Shown: positions 9,671 to 19,117, counted from the stretch's first letter. The stretch: DNA of 64,000 nt from Belliella buryatensis (GCF_900188245.1 NZ_FZOK01000015.1:43917-107916), one strand, 5' to 3'. Translations and numbers: made by a program. Notes: generated by a model not told the origin, from the sequence alone.

Positions 9671-10462
9671 TTAGAATGATTTAATCTCCAAGCCTCCAAG
9701 AATGACAGAGCCATAAATTTTTAAAATCTTTTTCGGGTCAGGACTTACATTTGGGAACATGCGCTTGTCTTCTACGCCGGCCAATACATTAGATACGTTA
9801 ACTTGCACCTGCCAGTGTGGAGGCACCACTAATTTGACACCACCAAGTGCCACTTCGATATTGAGCATCGCAGGCTCTATCATATCTGCTTGGCTGAGGT
9901 CAATTTCAGAACCACCTAAAATGGCTGAAATTTTTCCTCCTTTAAAATTTTTGGAAAGAATTCTCTTTTGATCTCCAGAAAGGAATGCTTGGGAAGAAAT
10001 CACCTCAGGCTCAAACCCAAAGTCATCAGATGTGTGATGTTTTGGATTACCGTCCTCGCCTACCTCCTCAGCATCTTGTACAGCTGAATTAAAACTTGAA
10101 AAGTCCTGATTTCCTGTACCAAAAAACTTATCTGTGCCTTTTTTCTGATTGATCAAGAAATAAAAACCCGCTCCAATCAATCCGAAAGCGATGACATATC
10201 CCTCAAAACCTGTGGGCAAATCGACATATTTTTTCAACATAAAAAATGATCCAAAAATGAGCATAAAATAACCGAAGCCATTTTTGAATTGTGAATTGAT
10301 CAAAATCACCAATCCAACTGCTATAAATATCATTGGCCAACTAAAAAGCCAAAAAGGAAGTACGAAGCCGAGCTTTTTGATCAAAATGATCGCACCGACC
10401 ACAATCAAAATCACACCCAAGGTGTAGTTATTACTTTGATTGCTGAATTTTTGATTTGTCAT
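9671..10462 (-). CDS. LiaF-like membrane protein
   Basis: 263 residues. The N-terminal half has four to five short hydrophobic segments (LiaI/LiaF-like TM region, about 14-105). The soluble C-terminal half (about 165-263) has the repetitive beta pattern ISAILGGSEIDLSQADM...NIEVALGGVKLVVPPHWQVQVN seen in LiaF C-terminal domains. In Firmicutes LiaF inhibits its cognate kinase during cell envelope stress. The location directly upstream of a LytS/LytTR pair suggests an analogous role here, which is inference. Confidence 0.85.
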   Translation of the reverse strand: MTNQKFSNQSNNYTLGVILIVVGAIILIKKLGFVLPFWLFSWPMIFIAVGLVILINSQFKNGFGYFMLIFGSFFMLKKYVDLPTGFEGYVIAFGLIGAGFYFLINQKKGTDKFFGTGNQDFSSFNSAVQDAEEVGEDGNPKHHTSDDFGFEPEVISSQAFLSGDQKRILSKNFKGGKISAILGGSEIDLSQADMIEPAMLNIEVALGGVKLVVPPHWQVQVNVSNVLAGVEDKRMFPNVSPDPKKILKIYGSVILGGLEIKSF

Positions 10463-10577
10463 GAGGAACGTCTTTAAAATTTATAAAACAAAAATACCTT
10501 AATCTCATTCCCCCTTTGTCTATCATTAGGCAAAACACACTCGAAACTCGGTAAAATGCCAAAACATGTCGGCCAAA

Positions 10578-11249
10578 TTATTTACTCAATAAAAACTCTG
10601 CATATTCCAAATCTTCAGGAGTCGTTATTTTGATGTTTTCTAGATTACCTTCAATCAACTCCACTTGCCAGCCCTGATGTTCATAAACAGTGGCATCATC
10701 TGTAAAAGTATGCAATTCAATAACCTCAAATGCTTTTTTTATTCTTGCTAACTGAAAAGTCTGAGGTGTCTGCACTAACCGGAAATACTGCCTTTCTTGA
10801 AAAATCGACTTCCCATCATCTTGTAGTTTCCTGATAGAATCCTTAAGTGCAACCACTGCTATAGCACTTCCTGACTTAGTGGCTACTTCATAACTTGATT
10901 GAATCACAGAGGGCTCTACAAATGGTCTCACCCCATCGTGAATAGCTACTAGACCTTCTTGCTCTTTGATGGCATTTAATCCATTTTTCACAGATTGGAA
11001 CCTGCTCTTTCCACCAGCCACCACTTGGTGAGGAATCTGAAATTGATGTTGCTCACACAACTCTTCCCATAATTCAAAGTCTCCTGCTGGAATCACTAAG
11101 ACTAGCTTGATGTCAATAATAGCCCTTGCGAATTTTTTCAAAGTATGCATCAATACAGGTAAACCTCCAATCGGAAGATATTGCTTGGGCATAAGAGCTC
11201 TCATCCTAGTACCACTGCCTCCTGCTACAATTACCGCATACTTATTCAT
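10578..11249 (-). CDS. ispD: 2-C-methyl-D-erythritol 4-phosphate cytidylyltransferase
   Basis: 223 residues. The nucleotide-binding signature VAGGSGTRMRALMPKQYLPIGG is near the N-terminus, followed by VAIHDGVRPFV and a C-terminal TDDATVYEHQGWQVELIEGNLENIKITTPEDLE, all characteristic of IspD. It converts MEP and CTP to CDP-methylerythritol in the non-mevalonate isoprenoid pathway. It lies downstream of queA, separated by a terminator. Confidence 0.96.
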   Translation of the reverse strand: MNKYAVIVAGGSGTRMRALMPKQYLPIGGLPVLMHTLKKFARAIIDIKLVLVIPAGDFELWEELCEQHQFQIPHQVVAGGKSRFQSVKNGLNAIKEQEGLVAIHDGVRPFVEPSVIQSSYEVATKSGSAIAVVALKDSIRKLQDDGKSIFQERQYFRLVQTPQTFQLARIKKAFEVIELHTFTDDATVYEHQGWQVELIEGNLENIKITTPEDLEYAEFLLSK

Positions 11250-11290
11250 ATTTGCACCATTAATTTAGATGCCCAAAGTTGGGGAAATAT

Positions 11291-11322
11291 TAAAAATAAA
11301 AAAAGGCTCTTGAAGAGCCTTT
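11291..11322 (-). terminator. Terminator after queA
   Basis: AAAGGCTCT-TGA-AGAGCCTTT hairpin (11302-11322) followed on the minus strand by a T-rich tract; located 7 nt downstream of the queA stop. Confidence 0.85.
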
Positions 11323-11328
11323 CTATTA

Positions 11329-12378
11329 TCATATGATCAACATTGCATCTCCATAAGAGAAGAATCTATATTTTTCTTTGATGGCTTCTTGATATGCCTT
11401 CATGATCAAATCATAACCTCCAAAAGCCGAAGCTGTCATCAACAAAGTGGACTCTGGTAAATGGAAGTTGGTAATCAACGCATTGGCAATTTTAAAATCA
11501 TAAGGAGGAATGATGAATTTATCCGTCCAACCATCACTCACTTTCAATCTATTATTAGCGGTCACAGAAGACTCTACCGTCTTTAGAGTAGTTGTACCTA
11601 CTGCTACTACCCTTTTCTTATTATCCAAAGCATCATTGACAAGATCTACGGTTCTCTGCGGAATGTCATAATTTTCAGAATCCATCTTATGCTTCGTCAA
11701 GTCTTCTACATCAACTTGACGAAAGGTTCCCAAACCTACATGCAATGTGATGGGAGATACCTCTACCCCTTTGAGCTCAAGCCTCTTCAGCAAGTGTGGT
11801 GTAAAGTGAAGACCAGCAGTTGGTGCCGCCACAGCACCTACATGCTGAGCAAAAATAGTTTGATATCTCTCTCTGTCTTCTGGCTCGATTTTTCTATCGA
11901 TGAACTCCTTCAATAGAGGCGTCTCACCTAAAGTATCTATCGTTTTGTAAAACTCTTCATCAGTCCCATCGAAAAGGAACCTAATCGTTCTCCCTCTTGA
12001 TGTAGTGTTATCAATTACTTCAGCTACTAGGTCACTGTCACCGAAATAAAGCTTATTACCAACACGGATTTTTCTAGCAGGGTCTACCAATACATCCCAA
12101 AGTCTCAATTCCTGATTGAGTTCTCTCAATAGGAAAACCTCAATCTTAGCTCCTGTTTTTTCTTTGTTTCCATAAAGTCTAGCAGGGAAAACCTTCGTAT
12201 TGTTCATCACAAAAACATCCCCTTCGCCGAAGTAATCGGTGATTTCTTTGAACATTCTGTGTTCAATTTCACCTGTTTTTTTGTGAACAACCATCAAACG
12301 AGACTCGTCTCTGTTTTCTGCCGGATAAAGGGAAATAAGTTTTCTTGGAACTTCGAATTTAAAATCGGATAACTTCAT
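11329..12378 (-). CDS. queA: S-adenosylmethionine:tRNA ribosyltransferase-isomerase
   Basis: 349 residues, the family's length. Signatures are [31 protein letters not shown] at the N-terminus, [28 protein letters not shown] and [20 protein letters not shown]. The enzyme transfers and isomerises the ribosyl part of SAM onto 7-aminomethyl-7-deazaguanine in tRNA during queuosine synthesis. Divergent from the permease gene at 12506; the shared 127-nt gap carries promoter-like CAAAGTTA (12434-12441, minus) and TAGTTTTG (12479-12486, plus). Confidence 0.97.
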   Translation of the reverse strand: MKLSDFKFEVPRKLISLYPAENRDESRLMVVHKKTGEIEHRMFKEITDYFGEGDVFVMNNTKVFPARLYGNKEKTGAKIEVFLLRELNQELRLWDVLVDPARKIRVGNKLYFGDSDLVAEVIDNTTSRGRTIRFLFDGTDEEFYKTIDTLGETPLLKEFIDRKIEPEDRERYQTIFAQHVGAVAAPTAGLHFTPHLLKRLELKGVEVSPITLHVGLGTFRQVDVEDLTKHKMDSENYDIPQRTVDLVNDALDNKKRVVAVGTTTLKTVESSVTANNRLKVSDGWTDKFIIPPYDFKIANALITNFHLPESTLLMTASAFGGYDLIMKAYQEAIKEKYRFFSYGDAMLII

Positions 12379-12505
12379 ATAGAATGAATGTAGTGTGCTT
12401 TGAGATTAATTTTACGATACTTCGTAAAAACTGCAAAGTTAACAAGAAAAATCCCTAAATGTATCCTATCTTGTGAATTAGTTTTGAAAACAAACAGTAT
12501 TTACC

Positions 12506-13753
12506 GTGATCGCAATCAAACTTATTTGGGAAAGCATTCTTTTTGCTCTCCAAGCTTTAAAAGCCAATCTAACCAGAACCATTCTTTCATTATTAGGTGT
12601 AACAGTCGGTATTTTCGCCATTATCGCTGTTTTCACTTTAGTTGATTCCCTCGAGAACAACATCAAAAATAGCTTGAGCTTTCTGGGCAATAATGTCATG
12701 ACTGTTGATAAATTTGATTACTCAGCAGGTGGGCCGGACTTCCCTTGGTGGAAGTACTTCAGAAGACCTAATAATACCTTTGCAGAATATACTTTCTTAA
12801 GAGATAATGTAAGAGGTGCTGACGGTATTACTATTTTTGCAGATGCAAATGTGACTGTTCAATCTGGAAATAACTCCTATAGCGGAACATCTCTTAAAGG
12901 GGTTTCTTTTACTTATAAAGATGTCTATGATGTTCCGATAGGAACAGGAAGATTCTTCACTGAATTGGAAATTAACTCTGCTAGAAATGTAATTCTAATA
13001 GGGACAAAAATTGCTAATTCACTTTTCCCAAATAGCGACCCTTTGGGAAAAGAGTTGAAAATTCGTGGTCAGAAATTCTTTGTAATTGGTGTTTTTGAAG
13101 AAGAAGGTGAAGCACTTTTTGACACGCCATCCAAAGACGAAGCCGTAATGGTTCCCTACGGCACATTCACTAAACTTTACAATGTAGGCAGGTATGGGCT
13201 TGGCCCAAGTATTGCCATGAAAGGACAAGAAGATGATGCTGGATTGATTGCATTGGAAAATGAAGTCAAAGGACTTCTAAGGGCTAAGCGAGGGCTAAAA
13301 CCTACCGAAGAAGACAATTTTTCACTCAATAAATCAGAGTTCATCATGAATACAATCGGCTCAATTTTCGATGTGATCAGTGGCGCAGGTTGGGTAATTG
13401 GAGGTTTTTCTATTTTAGTTGGAGGATTTGGGATAGCTAATATCATGTTTGTATCTGTAAAAGAACGAACAAGCATCATTGGTCTTCAAAAATCTCTTGG
13501 TGCTAAAAATTACTTTATCTTATTTCAATTCCTTTTTGAAGCGATGTTCTTAAGCTTGATAGGAGGAATTGCTGGAATTTTCCTCGTCTACCTCATTACA
13601 TTTATACAACTGGGTTCTTTAGAACTAACCCTGACCTTTGGCAACATCATCTTAGGGCTTGGAGTATCCTCACTTATTGGCGTAGTCTCTGGAATCGTTC
13701 CTGCAACTTTAGCAGCTAGGCTGGATCCAGTAGAAGCAATTAGATCAAATTAA
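12506..13753 (+). CDS. ABC transporter permease, MacB/FtsX type
   Basis: 415 residues starting at GTG (MIAIKLIWESILFALQALKANLTRTILSLLGVTVG). Layout is one N-terminal TM helix (about 20-45), a periplasmic MacB-PCD-like domain (about 50-285), then three TM helices with the FtsX signature GGFGIANIMFVSVKERTSIIGLQKSLGA and a C-terminal LAARLDPVEAIR. It has no ATPase domain and no ATPase gene next to it. Likely part of a tripartite or mechanotransmission system; the substrate is unknown. Only one promoter-like hexamer sits 20 nt upstream, so the leader is very short. Confidence 0.9.
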   Translation: MIAIKLIWESILFALQALKANLTRTILSLLGVTVGIFAIIAVFTLVDSLENNIKNSLSFLGNNVMTVDKFDYSAGGPDFPWWKYFRRPNNTFAEYTFLRDNVRGADGITIFADANVTVQSGNNSYSGTSLKGVSFTYKDVYDVPIGTGRFFTELEINSARNVILIGTKIANSLFPNSDPLGKELKIRGQKFFVIGVFEEEGEALFDTPSKDEAVMVPYGTFTKLYNVGRYGLGPSIAMKGQEDDAGLIALENEVKGLLRAKRGLKPTEEDNFSLNKSEFIMNTIGSIFDVISGAGWVIGGFSILVGGFGIANIMFVSVKERTSIIGLQKSLGAKNYFILFQFLFEAMFLSLIGGIAGIFLVYLITFIQLGSLELTLTFGNIILGLGVSSLIGVVSGIVPATLAARLDPVEAIRSN

Positions 13754-13770
13754 AGAAATCACAATAATCA

Positions 13771-13803
13771 AAAAAAGACCCGCTCTCAAAGCAGGTCTTT
13801 TTA
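13771..13803. terminator. Bidirectional terminator between permease and recA
   Basis: AAAAAGACC / GGTCTTTTT stem (13772-13780 with 13794-13802) with A and T runs on either side, between two convergent genes. Confidence 0.75.
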
Positions 13804-13882
13804 CTATTTAGCAGAAAGCATTCAGCTTAACTTCACAAGTAATGTTCAATCTTAAACTGATCTTACTGATCGCTAACATCTT

Positions 13883-14914
13883 TTAGTCTTCTCCTAACTC
13901 CTCTGGCAAGGTAGCTTTTCCCAATCCTGCTTTTTCTTTAATCTTTTTCTCCAACTCTTCCATTAGCTCAGGATTATCCAAAAGTAAAGCTTTAACTGCA
14001 TCTCTACCTTGGCCAAGTTTGTTGCCTTCATAAGAAAACCACGAGCCTGCTTTTTTGATTATATCAAACTCCACACCCAGATCAATGATCTCTCCGACTT
14101 TAGAGATACCTTGACCATACATAATATCAAACTCCACTACTTTAAAAGGAGGTGCAACTTTATTTTTCACAACTTTCACCTTGGTTCTATTACCAAGTAT
14201 ATTGTCAGCAGATTCTTTGATCTGACCGATTCTCCTGATATCCAATCTTACAGATGCATAAAACTTCAAGGCATTACCACCTGTAGTAGTCTCTGGGCTA
14301 CCAAACATGACTCCTATTTTATCTCTCAACTGATTGATGAAAATACAAGCACAGCCAGTTTTATTGATTGCTCCAGTGAGTTTCCTAAGCGCTTGAGACA
14401 TCAACCTTGCCTGAAGGCCCATTTTACTATCCCCCATATCTCCTTCTAATTCACCTTTGGGAACTAAAGCAGCCACTGAATCTATTACTATGATATCAAT
14501 CGCTCCAGAACGTATCAGATGCTCTGCAATTTCAAGTGCTTGCTCACCATTGTCAGGCTGAGAGATCAAGAGATTTTCTGTATCAATGCCCAATTTCTCT
14601 GCATAAGACTTATCAAAGGCATGCTCTGCATCTATAAATGCAGCCAAACCTCCAGCCTTTTGAGCTTCAGCAATACAATGCATGGTCAAGGTTGTCTTAC
14701 CAGAGGATTCAGGACCATAAATCTCAATCACCCTCCCTCGGGGAATTCCACCAATACCTAAAGCCATATCCAAACCTAATGAACCAGTGGATATCGCTGG
14801 AATATCCTGCACTTTGTTGTCACTGAGTTTCATGACAGTTCCCTTTCCATAGGTCTTCTCCAACTTATCAATGGTCAACTGCAGGGCTTTGAGTTTTTCT
14901 ATATTTGCGCTCAT
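13883..14914 (-). CDS. recA: Recombinase RecA
   Basis: 343 residues. Walker [10 protein letters not shown] at 67-75, Walker B region [15 protein letters not shown], the MAW/loop region [35 protein letters not shown] and the C-terminal acidic tail typical of RecA. It polymerises on single-stranded DNA for homologous recombination and activates SOS-type responses. No clear SOS operator was recognised upstream, though Bacteroidota LexA boxes are poorly defined. The gene stands alone. Confidence 0.98.
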   Translation of the reverse strand: MSANIEKLKALQLTIDKLEKTYGKGTVMKLSDNKVQDIPAISTGSLGLDMALGIGGIPRGRVIEIYGPESSGKTTLTMHCIAEAQKAGGLAAFIDAEHAFDKSYAEKLGIDTENLLISQPDNGEQALEIAEHLIRSGAIDIIVIDSVAALVPKGELEGDMGDSKMGLQARLMSQALRKLTGAINKTGCACIFINQLRDKIGVMFGSPETTTGGNALKFYASVRLDIRRIGQIKESADNILGNRTKVKVVKNKVAPPFKVVEFDIMYGQGISKVGEIIDLGVEFDIIKKAGSWFSYEGNKLGQGRDAVKALLLDNPELMEELEKKIKEKAGLGKATLPEELGED

Positions 14915-15099
14915 ATTTGAATATTAACTTTTTCTTGATTTGAATTTGTGAAATTAATGATTGATACTTGGAGAACCAACTGATATAAACAACATAGTCG
15001 GATAATCCGTACCTAGCAAAGGTTAAATAATACTAACAAGTTGTCAACCGTAAATATTGGAATAAGATTTGAAAAGACTTGTTCGAAAAACAAAAGTTA

Positions 15100-15891
15100 A
15101 TGAAAAATCATTTATTTAAGTCACTAATTGTCGCATTTTTTTGCAGCTTGGGAAGTATCTCTGGATTTGCCCAACAGAAAAATAATGCTTTCAAGCAAGG
15201 GGAAGAGCTCACTTTTAAAGTTTCTTATGGCTTCCTTGATGCAGCGGAAGCAAAAATGAAAGTTTATCCTATGGTAAGTACCATCAATAGTAATCCCGTC
15301 TATAGAATCGATGTCACTGGTGAGACACTTGGATTGTTTAAGTTATTCAAAGTGAACGACACTTGGGGAAGCTATCTAGATACGACCAAAATCATCCCAT
15401 ATCAATCTTACAGATTCATCGAAGAAGGAAAATATCGTAAAAATGAAAGGGTCATCTTTGACCATGAAAAAGGAAATGCCAAGGTACGTCTTTATGACAG
15501 AGAAAATAAAAAAGTAGTAGATACCAAGGATTACAAAGTCCCTTCCAACGTTCAGGATATTGTAAGTGGGTTTTACCTTCTTAGAACAATGGATTTGAAA
15601 AAATATAAAAAAGGAGACATTGTCCATATCACAGGTTTTTTTGATAAAGAAATATATAACCTAAAATTAATATATGAAGGAAAAGAAAAGCTATCAACCC
15701 AAGTAGGAGACTTCGACACCTTCATGTTTACGCCTATAATGCCCGCCAATAAACTGTTCAGAGGAGAGCATCCCGTCACTGTGTGGGTTTCTGATGATCA
15801 AAATAAAATCCCACTTAAAATCAAAGCGCGCTTAATGGTCGGTGCACTTAACATGGATATCACTGAAGCCAAAGGTTTACGTAATAATTAA
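15100..15891 (+). CDS. DUF3108 domain-containing exported protein
   Basis: 263 residues from ATG at 15100; an in-frame TTG 21 nt upstream is a weaker start. A signal peptide (MKNHLFKSLIVAFFCSLGSISGFAQ) is followed by the DUF3108 core beginning FKQGEELTFKVSYGFLDAAEAKM. It is predicted to be a periplasmic all-beta protein. Its function is not established. A Pho-box-like repeat begins directly after its stop codon and belongs to the next gene. Confidence 0.88.
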   Translation: MKNHLFKSLIVAFFCSLGSISGFAQQKNNAFKQGEELTFKVSYGFLDAAEAKMKVYPMVSTINSNPVYRIDVTGETLGLFKLFKVNDTWGSYLDTTKIIPYQSYRFIEEGKYRKNERVIFDHEKGNAKVRLYDRENKKVVDTKDYKVPSNVQDIVSGFYLLRTMDLKKYKKGDIVHITGFFDKEIYNLKLIYEGKEKLSTQVGDFDTFMFTPIMPANKLFRGEHPVTVWVSDDQNKIPLKIKARLMVGALNMDITEAKGLRNN

Positions 15892-15919
15892 TTGACACTT
15901 GCTTAACAATGCCTTAACA
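15892..15919 (+). promoter_or_regulatory. Pho-box-like triple hexamer upstream of the PhoB/PhoR-like pair
   Basis: TTGACA (15892-15897), TTAACA (15903-15908) and TTAACA (15914-15919) start exactly 11 nt apart, one helical turn. The Bacillus PhoP box is TT(A/C/T)A(C/T)A repeated with about 5-nt spacers, and both spacers here are 5 nt. The site precedes the response regulator gene by 121 nt and suggests autoregulation. Confidence 0.5.
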
Positions 15920-16040
15920 TTAGGGAGTCAAATGAAAACTTTCTGTTGTTTTTAGGTTTCTCTATCAACAAGAAGCAAATTTATGTGAGGTCTTTTTCTA
16001 AATTAGCGTCAGAATTAAACCAGAAACCAGCGGCATAGCC

Positions 16041-16730
16041 ATGAGCGAAAAACAGAAAGTCAAAGTCCTTGTAGTCGATGATGAACCAGATATCATAGAG
16101 ATTCTGAGTTACAATCTCAAAAAAGAAGGCTATGAAGTAGAGACAGCTGAAGACGGAATGAAAGGTGTGAAAATTGCCTCCAAATTCCAACCTGACGTGA
16201 TCCTTCTAGATATCATGATGCCCAATCAGGATGGTGTAGAGACCTGCCGACAAATTAGAGAAATACCTGAACTCAAAAACACTTTTATCATATTTCTTAC
16301 TGCAAGATCTGAGGAATATTCTGAGGTTGCGGCTTTTGATGTTGGGGCAGATGACTATATTACCAAGCCAATCAAACCGCGAGCCTTGATGAGCAGAATA
16401 GCAGCACTTTTTAGAAGAGAAGCCAAAAAAGAGCAAGAACTCACCCAAATCAAAATCAAGGATCTTACCATAGATCGCACAAGCTACACTATAGACAAAA
16501 GTGGCAAAACAATCATTTTACCCAAAAAAGAATTCGAACTTTTGTATTTCCTTGCAAAAAACCCTAATATGGTTTTCAGTAGAGATGAACTCTTGCAGAA
16601 TATTTGGGGTGCCGATGTATTTGTCTTGGCTAGGACCGTCGATGTGCATATCAGAAAAGTAAGAGAAAAGATCGGAGACGATTACATCACTACTGTGAAA
16701 GGCGTAGGGTATAAATTCGAACTGAACTGA
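16041..16730 (+). CDS. OmpR/PhoB-family response regulator
   Basis: 229 residues. The receiver domain has D13/D14, phosphoacceptor D57 (VILLDIMMP), T87 and K109 (ITKPIKP); the winged-helix domain (about 135-229) ends RTVDVHIRKVREKIGDDYITTVKGVGYKFE. It resembles PhoB/PhoP regulators. The histidine kinase gene follows after 11 nt, so they form an operon. The Pho-box-like repeats upstream support phosphate regulation, but a different stimulus is possible. Confidence 0.93.
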   Translation: MSEKQKVKVLVVDDEPDIIEILSYNLKKEGYEVETAEDGMKGVKIASKFQPDVILLDIMMPNQDGVETCRQIREIPELKNTFIIFLTARSEEYSEVAAFDVGADDYITKPIKPRALMSRIAALFRREAKKEQELTQIKIKDLTIDRTSYTIDKSGKTIILPKKEFELLYFLAKNPNMVFSRDELLQNIWGADVFVLARTVDVHIRKVREKIGDDYITTVKGVGYKFELN

Positions 16731-16741
16731 TCTAATCACAC

Positions 16742-17800
16742 ATGCTTACCACTTCAAGGGGGATCTCTTTTATTTTGGCTATTGCCATTTCTGCCTTGAC
16801 GGTAGCATTTTTGTACTTAATGGATGACGCCACTGCTACACTCCTCTTGGTGGCAGGAGCTATTTCATTTTCGGTTTCTTATATCCTGATGAATGTCACT
16901 TTAGAATTTTTGATTTTCAAGGAAATAAGCAATATCTACACAGTATTAGATAAAATTCAAAAGAAAGATCTTTCTTCTATCAACGAGAAATCTGCCAGGA
17001 CATCCATTTCGCCTCTGCGCAAAATCAACAAGACGATCAACTCTTATGCACTTGCCAAAAACAAAGAGATAGAAACACTACAGAAAAACGCAACTTTCAG
17101 AAGAGAGTTTATAGCTGATATTTCGCATGAACTCAAGACACCAATTTTTGCTGCTCAAGGCTTTATTCATACACTTCTGGATGGGGCAGTCGATGATGAA
17201 GAAGTGCGATACAAATTCCTAAAAAGAGCAGCTAAAAGCCTCAACTCTCTTGACAAACTGGTTCAGGATTTACTTACGCTCAATCAAATGGAAAGCGGTG
17301 TGATTAAATTTCACTTTGAAAAATTTGATCTGAAAGATTTGATCTTAGAAGTAATTGAAGAATTGGAGCAAAAAGCTGCGAAGAGAGATGTTTTGATTCG
17401 ATTTTTCTATGATAAGTCCAAAACCTTCCTCACGACAGCTGACAAAGACAAAATATTCAGAGTATGTCAAAACCTGATTTCTAACGCCATCAAATACAAT
17501 CACGATGGTGGCGAAGTAGAAGTCATTCTTCAAACGAATAAGAGCCAACATAGTGTCGAGGTAAAAGATAACGGTCAAGGAATACCGCCTGAAGATCTGA
17601 AAAGAATTTTTGAAAGATTCTACAGGGTAGAAAAAAGTCGCTCTCGAGAAAAAGGCGGTACAGGGTTGGGATTGGCGATTGTCAAACATATTTTAGAAGC
17701 TCACCAAAGCAAAATTGCAGTCAGCAGCACATTGGGCAAAGGCTCTATTTTCAGTTTTTCCCTGCCAGTGGAAAAAAAGAAAGAGTCAAGCGACAAATAA
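16742..17800 (+). CDS. PhoR-like sensor histidine kinase
   Basis: 352 residues. Two adjacent TM helices (about 7-25 and 32-55) with almost no periplasmic loop, a linker, the HisKA domain with phosphoacceptor H129 in DISHELKTP, and HATPase motifs NLISNAIKYN, DNGQGIPPEDL, FYRVEKSRSREKGGTGLGLAIVKHI. The missing periplasmic sensor matches PhoR-type kinases that sense through a partner such as the Pst transporter. The last 15 nt overlap the convergent DUF3037 gene. Confidence 0.93.
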   Translation: MLTTSRGISFILAIAISALTVAFLYLMDDATATLLLVAGAISFSVSYILMNVTLEFLIFKEISNIYTVLDKIQKKDLSSINEKSARTSISPLRKINKTINSYALAKNKEIETLQKNATFRREFIADISHELKTPIFAAQGFIHTLLDGAVDDEEVRYKFLKRAAKSLNSLDKLVQDLLTLNQMESGVIKFHFEKFDLKDLILEVIEELEQKAAKRDVLIRFFYDKSKTFLTTADKDKIFRVCQNLISNAIKYNHDGGEVEVILQTNKSQHSVEVKDNGQGIPPEDLKRIFERFYRVEKSRSREKGGTGLGLAIVKHILEAHQSKIAVSSTLGKGSIFSFSLPVEKKKESSDK

Positions 17801-18169
17801 ATCATAGAGTTCTTCCAAAGTAGCCTCTAAATCATCCGAAAAACCGCCATGCGGTCGGGAGGTTTGAATCATAGAACTTCGGTTGGCTGTCAGCCAGCGG
17901 AATCTTGAAGGCGTATCTTGCTGTGAGATGGGGCTACCATTTGCTTTGCCTTGGCAGATTTGATCTAAGGATTCGAGATAATTTTCAAATAGCTGGGCAT
18001 CAGCTTCAGGGTCTAAAGCCTTGAGCTTTGAGATATCCAGACTGACTTTACATTTCAAGAAATTTTCCTTCTTGGAGCAGAGCAAGACACCCACATTGAT
18101 AAATTCCTCGCGCTCTACCCTAGGCACAACTCTCAGAATGGCATATTCATATAAGTGCTTTCCTTGCAT
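17786..18169 (-). CDS. DUF3037 domain-containing protein
   Basis: 127 residues starting MQGKHLYEYAILRVVPRVEREEFINVGVLL, the DUF3037 signature. Small cytoplasmic protein of unknown function. Its start overlaps the end of the HipA-like kinase gene by 23 nt, suggesting coupled translation and a joint role. The 3' end overlaps the convergent histidine kinase gene by 15 nt. Confidence 0.88.
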   Translation of the reverse strand: MQGKHLYEYAILRVVPRVEREEFINVGVLLCSKKENFLKCKVSLDISKLKALDPEADAQLFENYLESLDQICQGKANGSPISQQDTPSRFRWLTANRSSMIQTSRPHGGFSDDLEATLEELYDLFVA

Positions 18170-18950
18170 CTTCCGCCTCTTTTATAAATACTCCTGAAAA
18201 TTCTAATCTCTTCATTAAAAACGATTCATAGATCGCCTTTCCTTCTTCTGCATCTTCCACATCTCTAGATGCCAAGATCCATTCATCAGGGATCAAGTCA
18301 ACGATGGTTCGGATAGCCGCAGGAGTAAGAATTTTCCTAAATTCTAGGTCAACTGCTTTAAATTCGCTTGCATTAGGAAGTAAGACGTGTGTTTTGATCG
18401 TAGTAAAGGGACTTTCAGCATGCTTTTGCCAATTGTCCCAAGAATGATGAAAAAGGAAAGAAGCGCCATGATCAATCAGCCAAAGTTCTCTGTTCCAAAT
18501 CAGCATATTGGTATTTCGAAAAGTCCGATCCACATTCGTGATGTATGCATCTAGCCAAACAATCTTCGATGCCAAAATCGAATCTACCTGTGTAGCACCA
18601 GGATCAAAAGTCAAAGCCTTGGAGAGAAAATGAAGTGCAAGATTAAGCCCTTGACTCCCTTTGAGCAAATCCTGAATTTCCTCATCCCCCTCTGATCTTC
18701 CAAAAGCTTCATCCAAATTGGCAAAAACCAATTCAGGAACTTTAAAGCCAAGCAATCTGGCAATTTCTCCCCCAAGCAACTCAGCGATCAATGCCTTTTC
18801 ACGCTGACCCGCTCCCCTAAACTTCAATACATAGCTAAATCCATCATCCGCATCTGCCAAAGCAGGCAAAGAACCCCCTTCCCGCAATGGCATGACATAG
18901 CGCATGACATTGACGGTACGAAGTTTAGAATTGAGTATTTGATTGTTCAT
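18147..18950 (-). CDS. HipA-like kinase family protein
   Basis: 267 residues, much shorter than classical HipA (about 440). Kinase-like features are K43 in YVLKFRGAG (ATP-binding lysine), D134-N139-D141 in VWLDAYITNVDRTFRNTNML (catalytic loop) and D160 in LWLIDHGASF (metal-binding, DFG-equivalent). No HipB-type helix-turn-helix gene is present; the partner is DUF3037. A kinase acting on protein or a small molecule is likely; toxicity is not implied. A promoter-like element lies at 18971-18999. Confidence 0.88.
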   Translation of the reverse strand: MNNQILNSKLRTVNVMRYVMPLREGGSLPALADADDGFSYVLKFRGAGQREKALIAELLGGEIARLLGFKVPELVFANLDEAFGRSEGDEEIQDLLKGSQGLNLALHFLSKALTFDPGATQVDSILASKIVWLDAYITNVDRTFRNTNMLIWNRELWLIDHGASFLFHHSWDNWQKHAESPFTTIKTHVLLPNASEFKAVDLEFRKILTPAAIRTIVDLIPDEWILASRDVEDAEEGKAIYESFLMKRLEFSGVFIKEAEDARKALI

Positions 18951-18970
18951 TCGTTTGCTTTTTCCTATCC

Positions 18971-18999
18971 CAAAGGTAAAATAAAAGTGTAAATGTCAA
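18971..18999 (-). promoter_or_regulatory. Promoter of the HipA-like/DUF3037 operon
   Basis: On the minus strand TTG (18997-18999) and TACCTTTG (18971-18978) are spaced by 18 nt, fitting the Bacteroidota consensus; the ATG lies about 20 nt downstream. Confidence 0.6.
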
Positions 19000-19068
19000 G
19001 GATAAAGGAAAGATCAAATTTTCAAATCGTCCGTACTCACGGCACTCAGCACTTGCGCTAACGTCTTT

Positions 19069-19117
19069 TACCATGGGCTGAAACCCATGGTTAATATGTC
19101 GGTCACTCCTTCGGAGT
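19069..19117. repeat. REP-like hairpin pair A
   Basis: Two perfect hairpins: ACCATGGG-CTGAAA-CCCATGGT (19070-19091) and ACTCC-TTC-GGAGT (19105-19117). The same long-plus-short architecture recurs at 22947-23014 and 24847-24892. Confidence 0.65.
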
